This document shows positions 46,685-55,594 of a DNA stretch of 64,000 nt, piece after piece. Below the pieces are notes generated by a model. The model ran no database searches. It had not been told where the DNA came from and was given only the letters and a program-made list of their open reading frames with translations. This DNA comes from Methanoregula sp. (GTDB lineage Archaea; Halobacteriota; Methanomicrobia; Methanomicrobiales; Methanospirillaceae), in NCBI GenBank assembly GCA_003141335.1, contig PLLR01000022.1:13244-77243 (forward strand), given 5' to 3'. How positions within the stretch are numbered: position 1 is the first letter of the stretch; every line of letters begins with the position of its first letter. The position numbers and the translations under genes were made by a program.

Positions 46685-47416
46685 ATGGACCTGAATGTAA
46701 CGCCGTTTCTTTTGGTCGTTTTCATGGGAATACTTGTGATACTTATTTCCCGGGCGCTGGATGTAATCTGGGCACGTGTAATCCCCATAAGAATTTTTTA
46801 TTATGCAATCCGCGCTCCTGGTGTTATTGTTCATGAATGCAGCCATATTCTCGGATGCCTTGTCACGGGTGCAAAAGTGAAAAATGTAGTGTTTTTTTCA
46901 GAAGAGGGGGGTTCGGTGACCTATTCTTCTCCAAAAATTCCCTATCTTGGCGATGTGGTGATCAGTACGGCACCCCTTCTCTGCATACCTCTCGTGCTGG
47001 CGGGATGCACGTGGGTGTTTTCGCAGTATCTTGGCTGCGTTTTTCCGCCCCTGCCCATGGGTGTTGATTCAACGGATGCTCTTTTTGGACTGTGTACCGG
47101 CATCCTCAGCATGTTTACCTGGAATCTTATTGTCAGGTTCAATCCCTGGTTCCTTCTCTACCTTTACCTGACGCTCACGCTTGTACTGTCGCTTGCCCCG
47201 AGTACGCAGGATATCAAAAATGCAGCTATCGGGATCGGCATCATTACCCTTGTGGGCATACTGATCCTCTGGAGTTCTCTACCTTTGGCGGTTACTATAC
47301 TGGAAGGAATCACCCGCCTCATTGGGATCGGTTTTGCATTCGGTCTCATGTTTGGAATTATCGCGCTTGTGATCTCATCTCCGCTTATGGTCTGGTATGT
47401 ACACAAGCACTTCTGA
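46685..47416 (+). CDS. Polytopic membrane protein with HExxH motif (M50-like)
   Basis: GVIVHECSHILGCLVTGAKVKNVVFFS within multi-TM sequence. Confidence 0.65.
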   Translation: MDLNVTPFLLVVFMGILVILISRALDVIWARVIPIRIFYYAIRAPGVIVHECSHILGCLVTGAKVKNVVFFSEEGGSVTYSSPKIPYLGDVVISTAPLLCIPLVLAGCTWVFSQYLGCVFPPLPMGVDSTDALFGLCTGILSMFTWNLIVRFNPWFLLYLYLTLTLVLSLAPSTQDIKNAAIGIGIITLVGILILWSSLPLAVTILEGITRLIGIGFAFGLMFGIIALVISSPLMVWYVHKHF

Positions 47417-47428
47417 TGCATTCCGGGC

Positions 47429-50155
47429 ATGACCATAAGATCGGTATTAATTGATCCGGAAGGCAATTTTTCTGCATACATGACACACGAGTCTCCCACA
47501 GACCGTTCCGGGGATAGTGAAAATGGTGCCCGTCTCACCCCCGTGATGCGGCAGTACCGGGAGATCAAGGAAAAGCACCCGGATACTATCCTGTTTTTCC
47601 GCATTGGTGACTTTTATGAGACATTTGAAAGCGATGCGGAACTCATCTCACGGGAACTGGAGATTGTTCTTACCTCGCGTTCAAAAAGCGGCGATAACCG
47701 GATCCCCCTTGCGGGTGTGCCCTACCATGCCGCGGACGGGTATATTGCCAAACTTGTTGGCAAGGGTTACAAGGTAGCCGTTGTCGATCAGGTAGGGGAT
47801 ACAAAAAACACGAAGGGGATTGTGAAACGCGAGCTGGTTCGCGTGATCACCCCCGGCACCGTGATCGACTCTACCATGCTCTCTTCTTCGGCTGCAGCCT
47901 GCCTGCTCGCACTCTGTCCCGATTTGAAAAATAATCTCTGGGGAATTGCACTTCTCGATATCTCGACCGGGGAATTTTTTGTCGCCTCCATCGATCACGA
48001 TCAGGGTTTCCAGAATATTCTCTCAGAGATTGCCCGCTACCGCCCGGCAGAATGCATAGTTCCGTCAGCGATTCCGGACGAGCTGAAGGAACGTCTCCGC
48101 GAGCGGGGCGTTGTTGTTACAATCTTTAAAGACGAGGAATTCTCCGAACAGCGGGCGCGGCGTACCCTTATGGAACACTTCCGTGTCGCCTCACTCGCCG
48201 GCTATGGGTGTGATGGGCTCCCTGCATCAATCGGTGCAGCAGGTGCAGCGCTTGCGTACGCAAAAGAGACACAGAACTCTCCTCTTGCCCACATCAGCAG
48301 TCTTTTTTTGCGCTCATCTGCGCAGGGCATGATGCTCGACGCAATCACGCTGCGCAACCTTGAAGTGAAAGAAAGTATCCGAAGTGAAACAAAAGGGGCA
48401 ACACTGTTCTCCTGTCTTGACCTGACAAAAACACCGATGGGAAGCCGTATGCTCAACCGTCAGCTCTCCCGTCCGCTCACCGATATTAAGGAAATAAACA
48501 AACGACTGGATGCGATTGATTTTTTAATCGCACACACACCCGTGCGACTTTCACTCAGGAGCCTTCTTATCCGCTGCTCCGATATCGAGAGAATTGCGGC
48601 ACGGATTGCATACGGGAATGCAGGACCCCGGGATCTCATCGCGCTTGCAGACTCGCTTTCAGCACTCCCCTCAATCAGGGGCACGATACAGGATGGCAAA
48701 ACGGGGGATATCCCGCATAATATTGCCGATGCTCTGAAAAATCTTCATGATTTACCGGATAGTATCAACCTCATACGGAACGCAATTGTTGAAGAACCTC
48801 CCGTTATTGCACGCAACGGGGGAGTAATCCGGCCCGGCTATTCAAAAGAACTGGATTCCATCAAAGGCGTGCTCCATTCAGGAAAGGACTGGATCATTGA
48901 ACTCCAGAAAAAAGAACGGGAATTGACCGGTATCAAATCACTCAAAATCGGGTACAACAGGATCTTCGGTTACTACATTGATATTACAAAACCAAATCTT
49001 CATCTCGTGCCTTCCCATTACCAGCGCCGCCAGACAACAGCAACGGGCGAGCGCTATACGCTTCCCGAGCTGCAGGAAAAAGAGACACTAATCACCAATG
49101 CGGATGAGCGTGTCCTTGCACTTGAGCGCGAACTCTGGTCAGGGCTTATCGAAGTTCTTCGTAGTGTCATTTGCGATCTCCAGGCAAGTGCCGGTGGAAT
49201 TGCTGTCCTTGACGTCTCCGCTGCATTTGCTGAGATTGCACAGACCCACGATTACGTACGCCCGCAGCTGAATACCAGCGATGCGATTATCATCCGTGAT
49301 GGACGACATCCGGTCGTCGAACAGGGTGTGTTGGGAAATTTCGTTCCCAACGATACCGACCTTGCCAGTTCCGGCACACAGGTTATGATCATCACGGGGG
49401 CAAACATGGCAGGAAAGTCCACGTACATGCGGGCAGTGGCGCTCATCTGTATCATGGCCCAGGCAGGAAGTTTTGTTCCGGCCCGGCACGCGAGTATTGG
49501 TATCCTTGACCGCATCTTCACCCGTGTTGGTGCCTTTGACGATCTCGCAAGCGGTCAGAGCACGTTTTTTGTGGAGATGCTCGAACTTGCAAACATTCTC
49601 AACAATGTGACCGCAAAGAGCCTTGTTATCCTTGATGAGATTGGCAGGGGAACAAGCACCGGCGACGGGTGCTCTATTGCAAAGGCAGTACTTGAATATC
49701 TTCATGGACGGTCAGGTGCCGGGCCAAAAACACTTTTTGCCACGCACTTCCATGAACTCATTGTGATGGAAGGGGTACTAAAAAGGGTAAAAAATTATCA
49801 TTTTGCTGTAAAAGAGACAAAAAATGACGTGGTCTTCCTGCGGAAGCTCATACCCGGTGCAACGGATAAGAGTTACGGTATCCATGTAGCCCGGCTGGCC
49901 GGTATCCCCAAAAAAGTGACCGAGCGTGCCGAAAGTATCCTTATAGAGACAATGAACCGCGATGTCCCTGCAGGAACCCGCCCCCAACGTTATACCCAGG
50001 TCCTTCTTTTCGATAATGACAGCACAACAAAAACCGCAGTACACCACCCGGCACTCGATGAACTCACCCGGATCACTCCTGATGAGATGACACCCCTGCA
50101 GGCACTTGCAAAGATAGCAGAGTTACGAAAGATGCTGGAGAATAGTGAAGGGTAA
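47429..50155 (+). CDS. mutS: DNA mismatch repair protein MutS
   Basis: FFRIGDFYETFESDAELISRELEIVLTSR, ITGANMAGKSTYMRAVALI, LDEIGRGTSTGDG; start could be internal ATG 47480. Confidence 0.96.
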   Translation: MTIRSVLIDPEGNFSAYMTHESPTDRSGDSENGARLTPVMRQYREIKEKHPDTILFFRIGDFYETFESDAELISRELEIVLTSRSKSGDNRIPLAGVPYHAADGYIAKLVGKGYKVAVVDQVGDTKNTKGIVKRELVRVITPGTVIDSTMLSSSAAACLLALCPDLKNNLWGIALLDISTGEFFVASIDHDQGFQNILSEIARYRPAECIVPSAIPDELKERLRERGVVVTIFKDEEFSEQRARRTLMEHFRVASLAGYGCDGLPASIGAAGAALAYAKETQNSPLAHISSLFLRSSAQGMMLDAITLRNLEVKESIRSETKGATLFSCLDLTKTPMGSRMLNRQLSRPLTDIKEINKRLDAIDFLIAHTPVRLSLRSLLIRCSDIERIAARIAYGNAGPRDLIALADSLSALPSIRGTIQDGKTGDIPHNIADALKNLHDLPDSINLIRNAIVEEPPVIARNGGVIRPGYSKELDSIKGVLHSGKDWIIELQKKERELTGIKSLKIGYNRIFGYYIDITKPNLHLVPSHYQRRQTTATGERYTLPELQEKETLITNADERVLALERELWSGLIEVLRSVICDLQASAGGIAVLDVSAAFAEIAQTHDYVRPQLNTSDAIIIRDGRHPVVEQGVLGNFVPNDTDLASSGTQVMIITGANMAGKSTYMRAVALICIMAQAGSFVPARHASIGILDRIFTRVGAFDDLASGQSTFFVEMLELANILNNVTAKSLVILDEIGRGTSTGDGCSIAKAVLEYLHGRSGAGPKTLFATHFHELIVMEGVLKRVKNYHFAVKETKNDVVFLRKLIPGATDKSYGIHVARLAGIPKKVTERAESILIETMNRDVPAGTRPQRYTQVLLFDNDSTTKTAVHHPALDELTRITPDEMTPLQALAKIAELRKMLENSEG

Positions 50156-50157
50156 GT

Positions 50158-51960
50158 ATGAAGAATAACCATACTTTTTCACCTATCCGCATCCTTGACC
50201 AGGCAACCGTCAACCAGATCGCTGCAGGTGAAGTGGTTGAGCGTCCCGCATCGGTTGTAAAAGAACTTGTGGAAAATGCAATTGATGCCGGTGCCCATTC
50301 AATTCGCATCGATATTGTAGCCTCAGCAGACGGCATTGTGAGTGTCCGGATCATTGATGATGGATGCGGTATGTCTCCTGCCAACGCTTTGCTTGCCTTC
50401 ACTCCCCATGCAACGAGCAAGATTACCCGGATCGATGATCTTTTCCATATCCGCACTCTTGGATTTCGCGGAGAAGCTCTTGCCAGCATCGCCGCTGTCT
50501 CCCGGGTCACCCTGACCACACGACCTCAGGGTACTGGAGTTGTTGCCGGGACAAAAGTTGTAGTTGAGGGGGGGAAAATAATTGAGACGGGAGATACCGG
50601 GGCACCAGAAGGGACCACGGTGCTGGTAGAAGACCTGTTCTTTAACACACCGGCACGAAAAAAATTCCAGAAGAGCAAAAACACCGAGATCTCGCATATT
50701 CACGCGCTTTTGGAAGGTATCTGCCTTGCCCATCCTGAGATCTCATTTCGGTTGTTCACCGATCAAAACGAGGCACTCGTAACGGATCGATCCCCCCGGA
50801 TACTTGATACCATTGCCCGCATCTATGGCAGCAATGTTGTAAAGGAACTTATCCCGGTGAGTCTGTCTCTCCCGTTTATTAAGATTTCCGGCTATACATC
50901 ACGACTATCCCTCTCACGAAAGGACGCATCCCGGATGATGATAGCGATCAATCAACGATATGTATCTTCACCGCTCATCACCAGCGCCATCAAAGAGGGG
51001 TATGGCACCCTGCTCCCCAAAGAGAGGTTCCCGGTTGCTTTCCTTTCCTTAGAGATTGATACAGAACTTGTCGATGTAAATGTACACCCGACAAAAAAAC
51101 TGGTCCGCCTTTCCCGGGAAAACGAGATTGTGCTGGCAATCCGCGAATCGGTTACCACCGCGTTGCTCAGCCACGACCTGATTCCCGCAGTCAGGACCCC
51201 GTCACAATTCCCCACGGGGGAATCCGGTAAGGACGCAGCAAGAGAATCAGGTGTGCGCTATGATCTCCTCACCCCACCGGCATCTTACGGGGTCAGCGAA
51301 TCCACGCATGCAGGCACTGTAACAACCGACCGCCAGCTGCGGCAGACAGAACTTACCACCGGTGTTGTACCGGTCGATGCAAAACTTCCGGTTATGGAGG
51401 TTATCGGGCAATTTGGGGGGATCTACATCTTGGCCACAACGGAAGTCGGTGAACTTGTCCTGATCGATCAGCACGCCGCTCACGAGCGCATCCTGTATGA
51501 ACAGGTCATTGCACGAACAGGAGGGGATCATCGTTCACAGGAGCTCATAGTTCCGGTTGTCCTTCACCGGACCGCACATGAGGCAGCAGTTCTTTTTGAT
51601 CTTTTACCTGCACTTGCAAAGGAGGGTTTTGTTCTTGAAGAATTCGGCAGGGATACATTTCTTGTCCGGGCAATCCCGGTGGTCTTAGGGAAACTGGAGG
51701 ATACGACCATGATCGATGAGATCGTGAGCGATCTTGTCAGTGAAGAGCCGGCACGTGCGGTAAACAACCGTGAAAGGATTACCCGCATTATCGCATGCCG
51801 GGGTGCGATCAAGGCAGGGACTGTCTGCACAAAGGAACAGTGCCAGCGTATCGTAAACCAGATCCGGTATGCCAAAAACCCGTTTACCTGCCCCCATGGC
51901 AGACCAACGATGGTAAGGTTCAGCCGGGCCGATCTCGACACGATGTTTAAACGTACCTGA
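50158..51960 (+). CDS. mutL: DNA mismatch repair protein MutL (endonuclease type)
   Basis: IRILDQATVNQIAAGEVVERPASVVKELVENAIDAG; C-terminal DQHAAHERILYE fits DQHA(X)2E(X)4E; CPHGRPT. Confidence 0.96.
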   Translation: MKNNHTFSPIRILDQATVNQIAAGEVVERPASVVKELVENAIDAGAHSIRIDIVASADGIVSVRIIDDGCGMSPANALLAFTPHATSKITRIDDLFHIRTLGFRGEALASIAAVSRVTLTTRPQGTGVVAGTKVVVEGGKIIETGDTGAPEGTTVLVEDLFFNTPARKKFQKSKNTEISHIHALLEGICLAHPEISFRLFTDQNEALVTDRSPRILDTIARIYGSNVVKELIPVSLSLPFIKISGYTSRLSLSRKDASRMMIAINQRYVSSPLITSAIKEGYGTLLPKERFPVAFLSLEIDTELVDVNVHPTKKLVRLSRENEIVLAIRESVTTALLSHDLIPAVRTPSQFPTGESGKDAARESGVRYDLLTPPASYGVSESTHAGTVTTDRQLRQTELTTGVVPVDAKLPVMEVIGQFGGIYILATTEVGELVLIDQHAAHERILYEQVIARTGGDHRSQELIVPVVLHRTAHEAAVLFDLLPALAKEGFVLEEFGRDTFLVRAIPVVLGKLEDTTMIDEIVSDLVSEEPARAVNNRERITRIIACRGAIKAGTVCTKEQCQRIVNQIRYAKNPFTCPHGRPTMVRFSRADLDTMFKRT

Positions 51961-52090
51961 ATGACTGTAATATCCTGACACACCCTGCACCCCCCCTGCC
52001 ATCGTTGTTGCCATTACCTGAATGATTATGAGCGGTCATGATCATACGGTAGGGATCGAGTCTGAAATTTTTTGACCGGGCTTTAGAACC

Positions 52091-52966
52091 ATGAAAAACT
52101 CAGATCAGGAAACTCTGGATCACACCGGGCCTCAATTTTCCCGTGATGATAGTTCCAGACCTGGCATTCTGGCATTCCAGCAGATGGTGCTGTCACATTA
52201 CGAGCAGTACGGTCGGGACATGGCCTGGCGAAATACCACGGATCCTTACCAGATCCTCGTCTCGGAGATTATGCTCCAGCAGACACAGGTAGAACGGGTC
52301 ACCACAAAATTTCCGGAATTTATCCGTGCATTCCCGGACGTTGCAAAACTTGCCGCCGCCCCGCTTGGTAACGTTCTCGCTGTCTGGCAGGGTATGGGTT
52401 ACAACCGGCGGGCGATCGCGTTACAGAAATGTGCCATCCGGGTTATGAACGAATATAACGGTATTCTTCCGGCTGATGTTGATATCCTCGCAACCTTTCC
52501 CGGCATTGGCAGGGCAACTGCTTCATCAATCGCAGCATTCGCGTTCAATATGCCCGTCGTCTTCATTGAGACCAATATCCGCAGAGTTTTTATTCACTTT
52601 TTCTTTGCTGACACTGAAAACGTAAACGATGCAGAGATTTTCCCACTCGTTGAGCAGGCATTATACCGAAACAATCCCCGCGTATGGTACTGGGCATTGA
52701 TGGACCTTGGATCAGCGCTGAAAAAGACGGTTCCCAACCCGAACCGGCGGAGCGTTCATTATACTAAGCAATCTCCCTTTGAAGGTTCTGACCGGAAAAT
52801 TCGTGGCGCGCTCCTGAAAATACTGCTGAAATATCCATTCCTTGAAGAGGAGGAGATCATTGGTCGTGTTGCTGAGGATCCTCATCGGGTACGAAGGATT
52901 CTGGGTGCTCTTGAAGCAGATGGATTTATCGAACGCCGGGATAATGGATTCGTGCTGGGTAAATGA
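52091..52966 (+). CDS. MutY/EndoIII-superfamily A/G-specific adenine glycosylase-like protein without C-terminal Fe-S Cys
   Basis: DMAWRNTTDPYQILVSEIMLQQTQVERV, TFPGIGRATASSIAAFAFNMPVVFIETNIRRVF; segment after ALMDLGSALKKTVPNPNRRS has no Cys. Confidence 0.88.
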   Translation: MKNSDQETLDHTGPQFSRDDSSRPGILAFQQMVLSHYEQYGRDMAWRNTTDPYQILVSEIMLQQTQVERVTTKFPEFIRAFPDVAKLAAAPLGNVLAVWQGMGYNRRAIALQKCAIRVMNEYNGILPADVDILATFPGIGRATASSIAAFAFNMPVVFIETNIRRVFIHFFFADTENVNDAEIFPLVEQALYRNNPRVWYWALMDLGSALKKTVPNPNRRSVHYTKQSPFEGSDRKIRGALLKILLKYPFLEEEEIIGRVAEDPHRVRRILGALEADGFIERRDNGFVLGK

Positions 52967-53093
52967 TCCAGAAAGTGTTTACATAAAAGTATGGTAACCA
53001 AATATTGTTACAATTTTATTTGGTTTTGTCAAACAAATATCTAAAATTTTTTAAAAAATTTTATAATTATATCTAACTTCTTTTTTAATTTAT

Positions 53094-53518
53094 TTAGGAC
53101 TTACGCGGTTGAATTAGTCTGAAGCGAGAAACTCCCGTCATATCTCCTGTAAAAAGGAATCGGATTAGAAAGTCGGTTGCGAGATAAAGCGGGAAGTTGC
53201 CGTTCGGTGAATCGAGCGTTTCGACTCGTACCAGCTGATACCCGTATGCAACCGATGAGTTTCCAAGCGAAGAAAAGCCAGTGATGAGAAAAATATGTGA
53301 CCTCGCTGGACAATTTCTTTGCGTCCCTGGCATCTCTCGATACCGCAACACTGCTTAATGCCACGGTGGTACACTTCAATGTTCCACCCGAGATCTTTGA
53401 ACGATTTTCTGTCGGGTTCTGATGCATCGAGGATATCAGTTGCCCAATGTTCAACATCTCCATCCGAATGAACAACTCTGAAAACCCTGATGAAACCATA
53501 TTGGCGCAGGTGAATCAT
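53094..53518 (-). pseudogene. Remnant of IS transposase C-terminus, frame-disrupted, with adjacent IS-end-like sequence
   Basis: SFKDLGWNIEVYHRGIKQCCGIERCQGRKEIVQRGHIFFSSLAFLRLETHRLHTGISWYESKRSI resembles DDE transposase C-termini; aggacttacgcggttgaa at 53096-53113. Confidence 0.7.
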
Positions 53519-53843
53519 TTTTCAGATGGTCTACAGAATTACTTTAATCCTGCCCGGCGTGATTTTATATCGGTGTTTTTTAATTTTGACGGATTCATCA
53601 TCCTTTTATATCGGTGCCGGAAACCAGATCGATCTCCGCATTTGCATAACAAGAATTGCAGAGCAGAATAGTAAAATAAGACAATTCCCTTATAAAAAAT
53701 GAGGCAGGGTTTATGATAATGACACTTAGTGTTTAATATGCGGATAATGACTCTGTAAAGGCCGTAAAAATTTTCCCAAGAGATGATACCCTGCCATAAA
53801 TCTTTTCCCGCCCTTCCACCCAAAAAAATTAAAGGATCCCTTC

Positions 53844-54329
53844 CTACCAGACTTCAGGGAAAGCCATATTGGTATAGATATCCTCAAGCCGGGCCTTGTG
53901 GCCACTTTCCATGTTTGCGAGCTGGCTAAAGAGAAACTTCTGTTCTGTGTCGGTTGAGAGGTTCGCAAGCTGAGTGTACATCTGCATGGCTTCAAGTTCC
54001 TTTTTTATCGAAACAACAATGCCATCGAGCGGTTTCAGATCGGCAGACAGTGGGGGGCTCGGGAGTGTGTTTACTACCTTGTAGTCCTTTTTTGCCTCAA
54101 AGTGCATCTTGGTGAAATCCTTTGAGAGCATACCCTGCAGGAATTCCCGGTGCTGTTTTTCCTCTCCAGCAAGTTCAGTAAAAAGTTTCTTCAATGCCGG
54201 GTCTTTTGCCTTTTCGGATACGGTACGGTAAAATGTATAAGCCTCGACTTCCCTGTCGATAGCAGTTGAAATGATCTTCTTTGCAGCATCTGCTTTCATC
54301 GTTTCATTCATCTCCTTATCAGAATTCAA
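53844..54329 (-). CDS. Ferritin-like/rubrerythrin-domain protein
   Basis: TAIDREVEAYTFYRTVSEKAKDPALKKLFTELAGEEKQHREFLQGML...FLFSQLANMESGHKARLEDIY. Confidence 0.85.
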   Translation of the reverse strand: MNSDKEMNETMKADAAKKIISTAIDREVEAYTFYRTVSEKAKDPALKKLFTELAGEEKQHREFLQGMLSKDFTKMHFEAKKDYKVVNTLPSPPLSADLKPLDGIVVSIKKELEAMQMYTQLANLSTDTEQKFLFSQLANMESGHKARLEDIYTNMAFPEVW

Positions 54330-54417
54330 TTAATTCAAACCGGTTAATTAATAACCTCGTTTATCCGTCTGTTTGCACCTACAAAGTACTCTTCCTGAGT
54401 TATCATAGCGCAAAAAA

Positions 54418-55593
54418 TTAATTGGGATAGGTCGCTTTACCCAGTTTGGGCTCAAAGGTAGCGTCTCCTTCCACACGGATTGCATGCGAGAAGAGTGCAA
54501 GCGGGATATCCATCGGGCAGAGTTCCTCGCACTGACCACAGTTGATGCACGAATCTGAGATGTGGGCAAAACGCCGTAGGTGGAACATCGGGTTCGGGGC
54601 GAGTTCTCCTGGCTTGACCATGATGGAGTCCTTCTTTAACGCATCAGCTGCGGTGAAACAGACCGGGCAGTTCTCAATACAGGAGTAGCACTTGATACAC
54701 CGGGAGGTCTCTTTTGCTATTGTCTCCCACATGTTTGAGCCAAGTGCGGTGAAGTCTTTCTTTCTCCACTTTTCACCCAGCTTGAGCATTGCACCCTCGA
54801 CTTTACCCCGGATCTCAAGCCCCTTCGGGTTTGCCGGTTCGGTTGCAAGGATGCCCTTTGCTACTGCACCATCGAGCAGCTTGGCACCCTTGTCACTGCA
54901 TACTTCGACAAATGTTGCCTTCCCTGCCCGTGGTCCGATAACACCCCAGTTCCCGCAGGCGAGATCTGCCTGGCGGGGGACTTTATACTTGCAGCGGCGG
55001 CAGTTGGACCTGCGTCCGTAGCCTGCTTCTTCGAGCTCGTCCATCGAGATGCCTTTGTGCCCGCCTTCGTACTCGATGATGAACTGGCCCTTGTCGATCT
55101 CTTCCTTGTGGACCTTGTCCGGGTCAACCCCGAATTTATCGGCAATCATCCTGCGTGCGCTGACCGGGCTGACCGACCCGCCGCAGTTCACACCGATCAT
55201 GACGATGTTGTCAAGGTTGATCTGCTTGCGCTTGGCAAGCTCAATAAAGCCCATCACGTCGCAACCCTTGACGGTCACCCCTATCTTCTTGGTCTTTGCA
55301 CCGTCAAGATATTTCTTGACAAGTTTTGGCAGCAGGAGTGTACCACAGTGGAGTGACCCTGCGGTATTCTTCAGGTCTGCCGCGTTCGTGATGAGCACCG
55401 GCTGTGCATCATAGAGATCCTTGCCCTTCTGGATGGCAAGAACCGCATCGACCGCCTTTGATTCGAGTGCGTGCTTCCAGAGTGCGGTGACTGCGCCGCC
55501 GAGTTCGGCTCGCTTTGCAATCTCTTCGTCATTGGTCCATGCGTAGAGCATATCGCCCTTTTTAACTGCAGGAGTACCCCCGAATAGTCCCAT
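54418..55593 (-). CDS. fdhB: F420-dependent formate dehydrogenase beta subunit
   Basis: GAVTALWKHALESKAVDAVL, GVNCGGSVSP, ferredoxin motifs CIKCYSCIENCPVC and CINCGQCEELCPMDIPL. Confidence 0.9.
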   Translation of the reverse strand: MGLFGGTPAVKKGDMLYAWTNDEEIAKRAELGGAVTALWKHALESKAVDAVLAIQKGKDLYDAQPVLITNAADLKNTAGSLHCGTLLLPKLVKKYLDGAKTKKIGVTVKGCDVMGFIELAKRKQINLDNIVMIGVNCGGSVSPVSARRMIADKFGVDPDKVHKEEIDKGQFIIEYEGGHKGISMDELEEAGYGRRSNCRRCKYKVPRQADLACGNWGVIGPRAGKATFVEVCSDKGAKLLDGAVAKGILATEPANPKGLEIRGKVEGAMLKLGEKWRKKDFTALGSNMWETIAKETSRCIKCYSCIENCPVCFTAADALKKDSIMVKPGELAPNPMFHLRRFAHISDSCINCGQCEELCPMDIPLALFSHAIRVEGDATFEPKLGKATYPN

Positions 55594-55594
55594 G

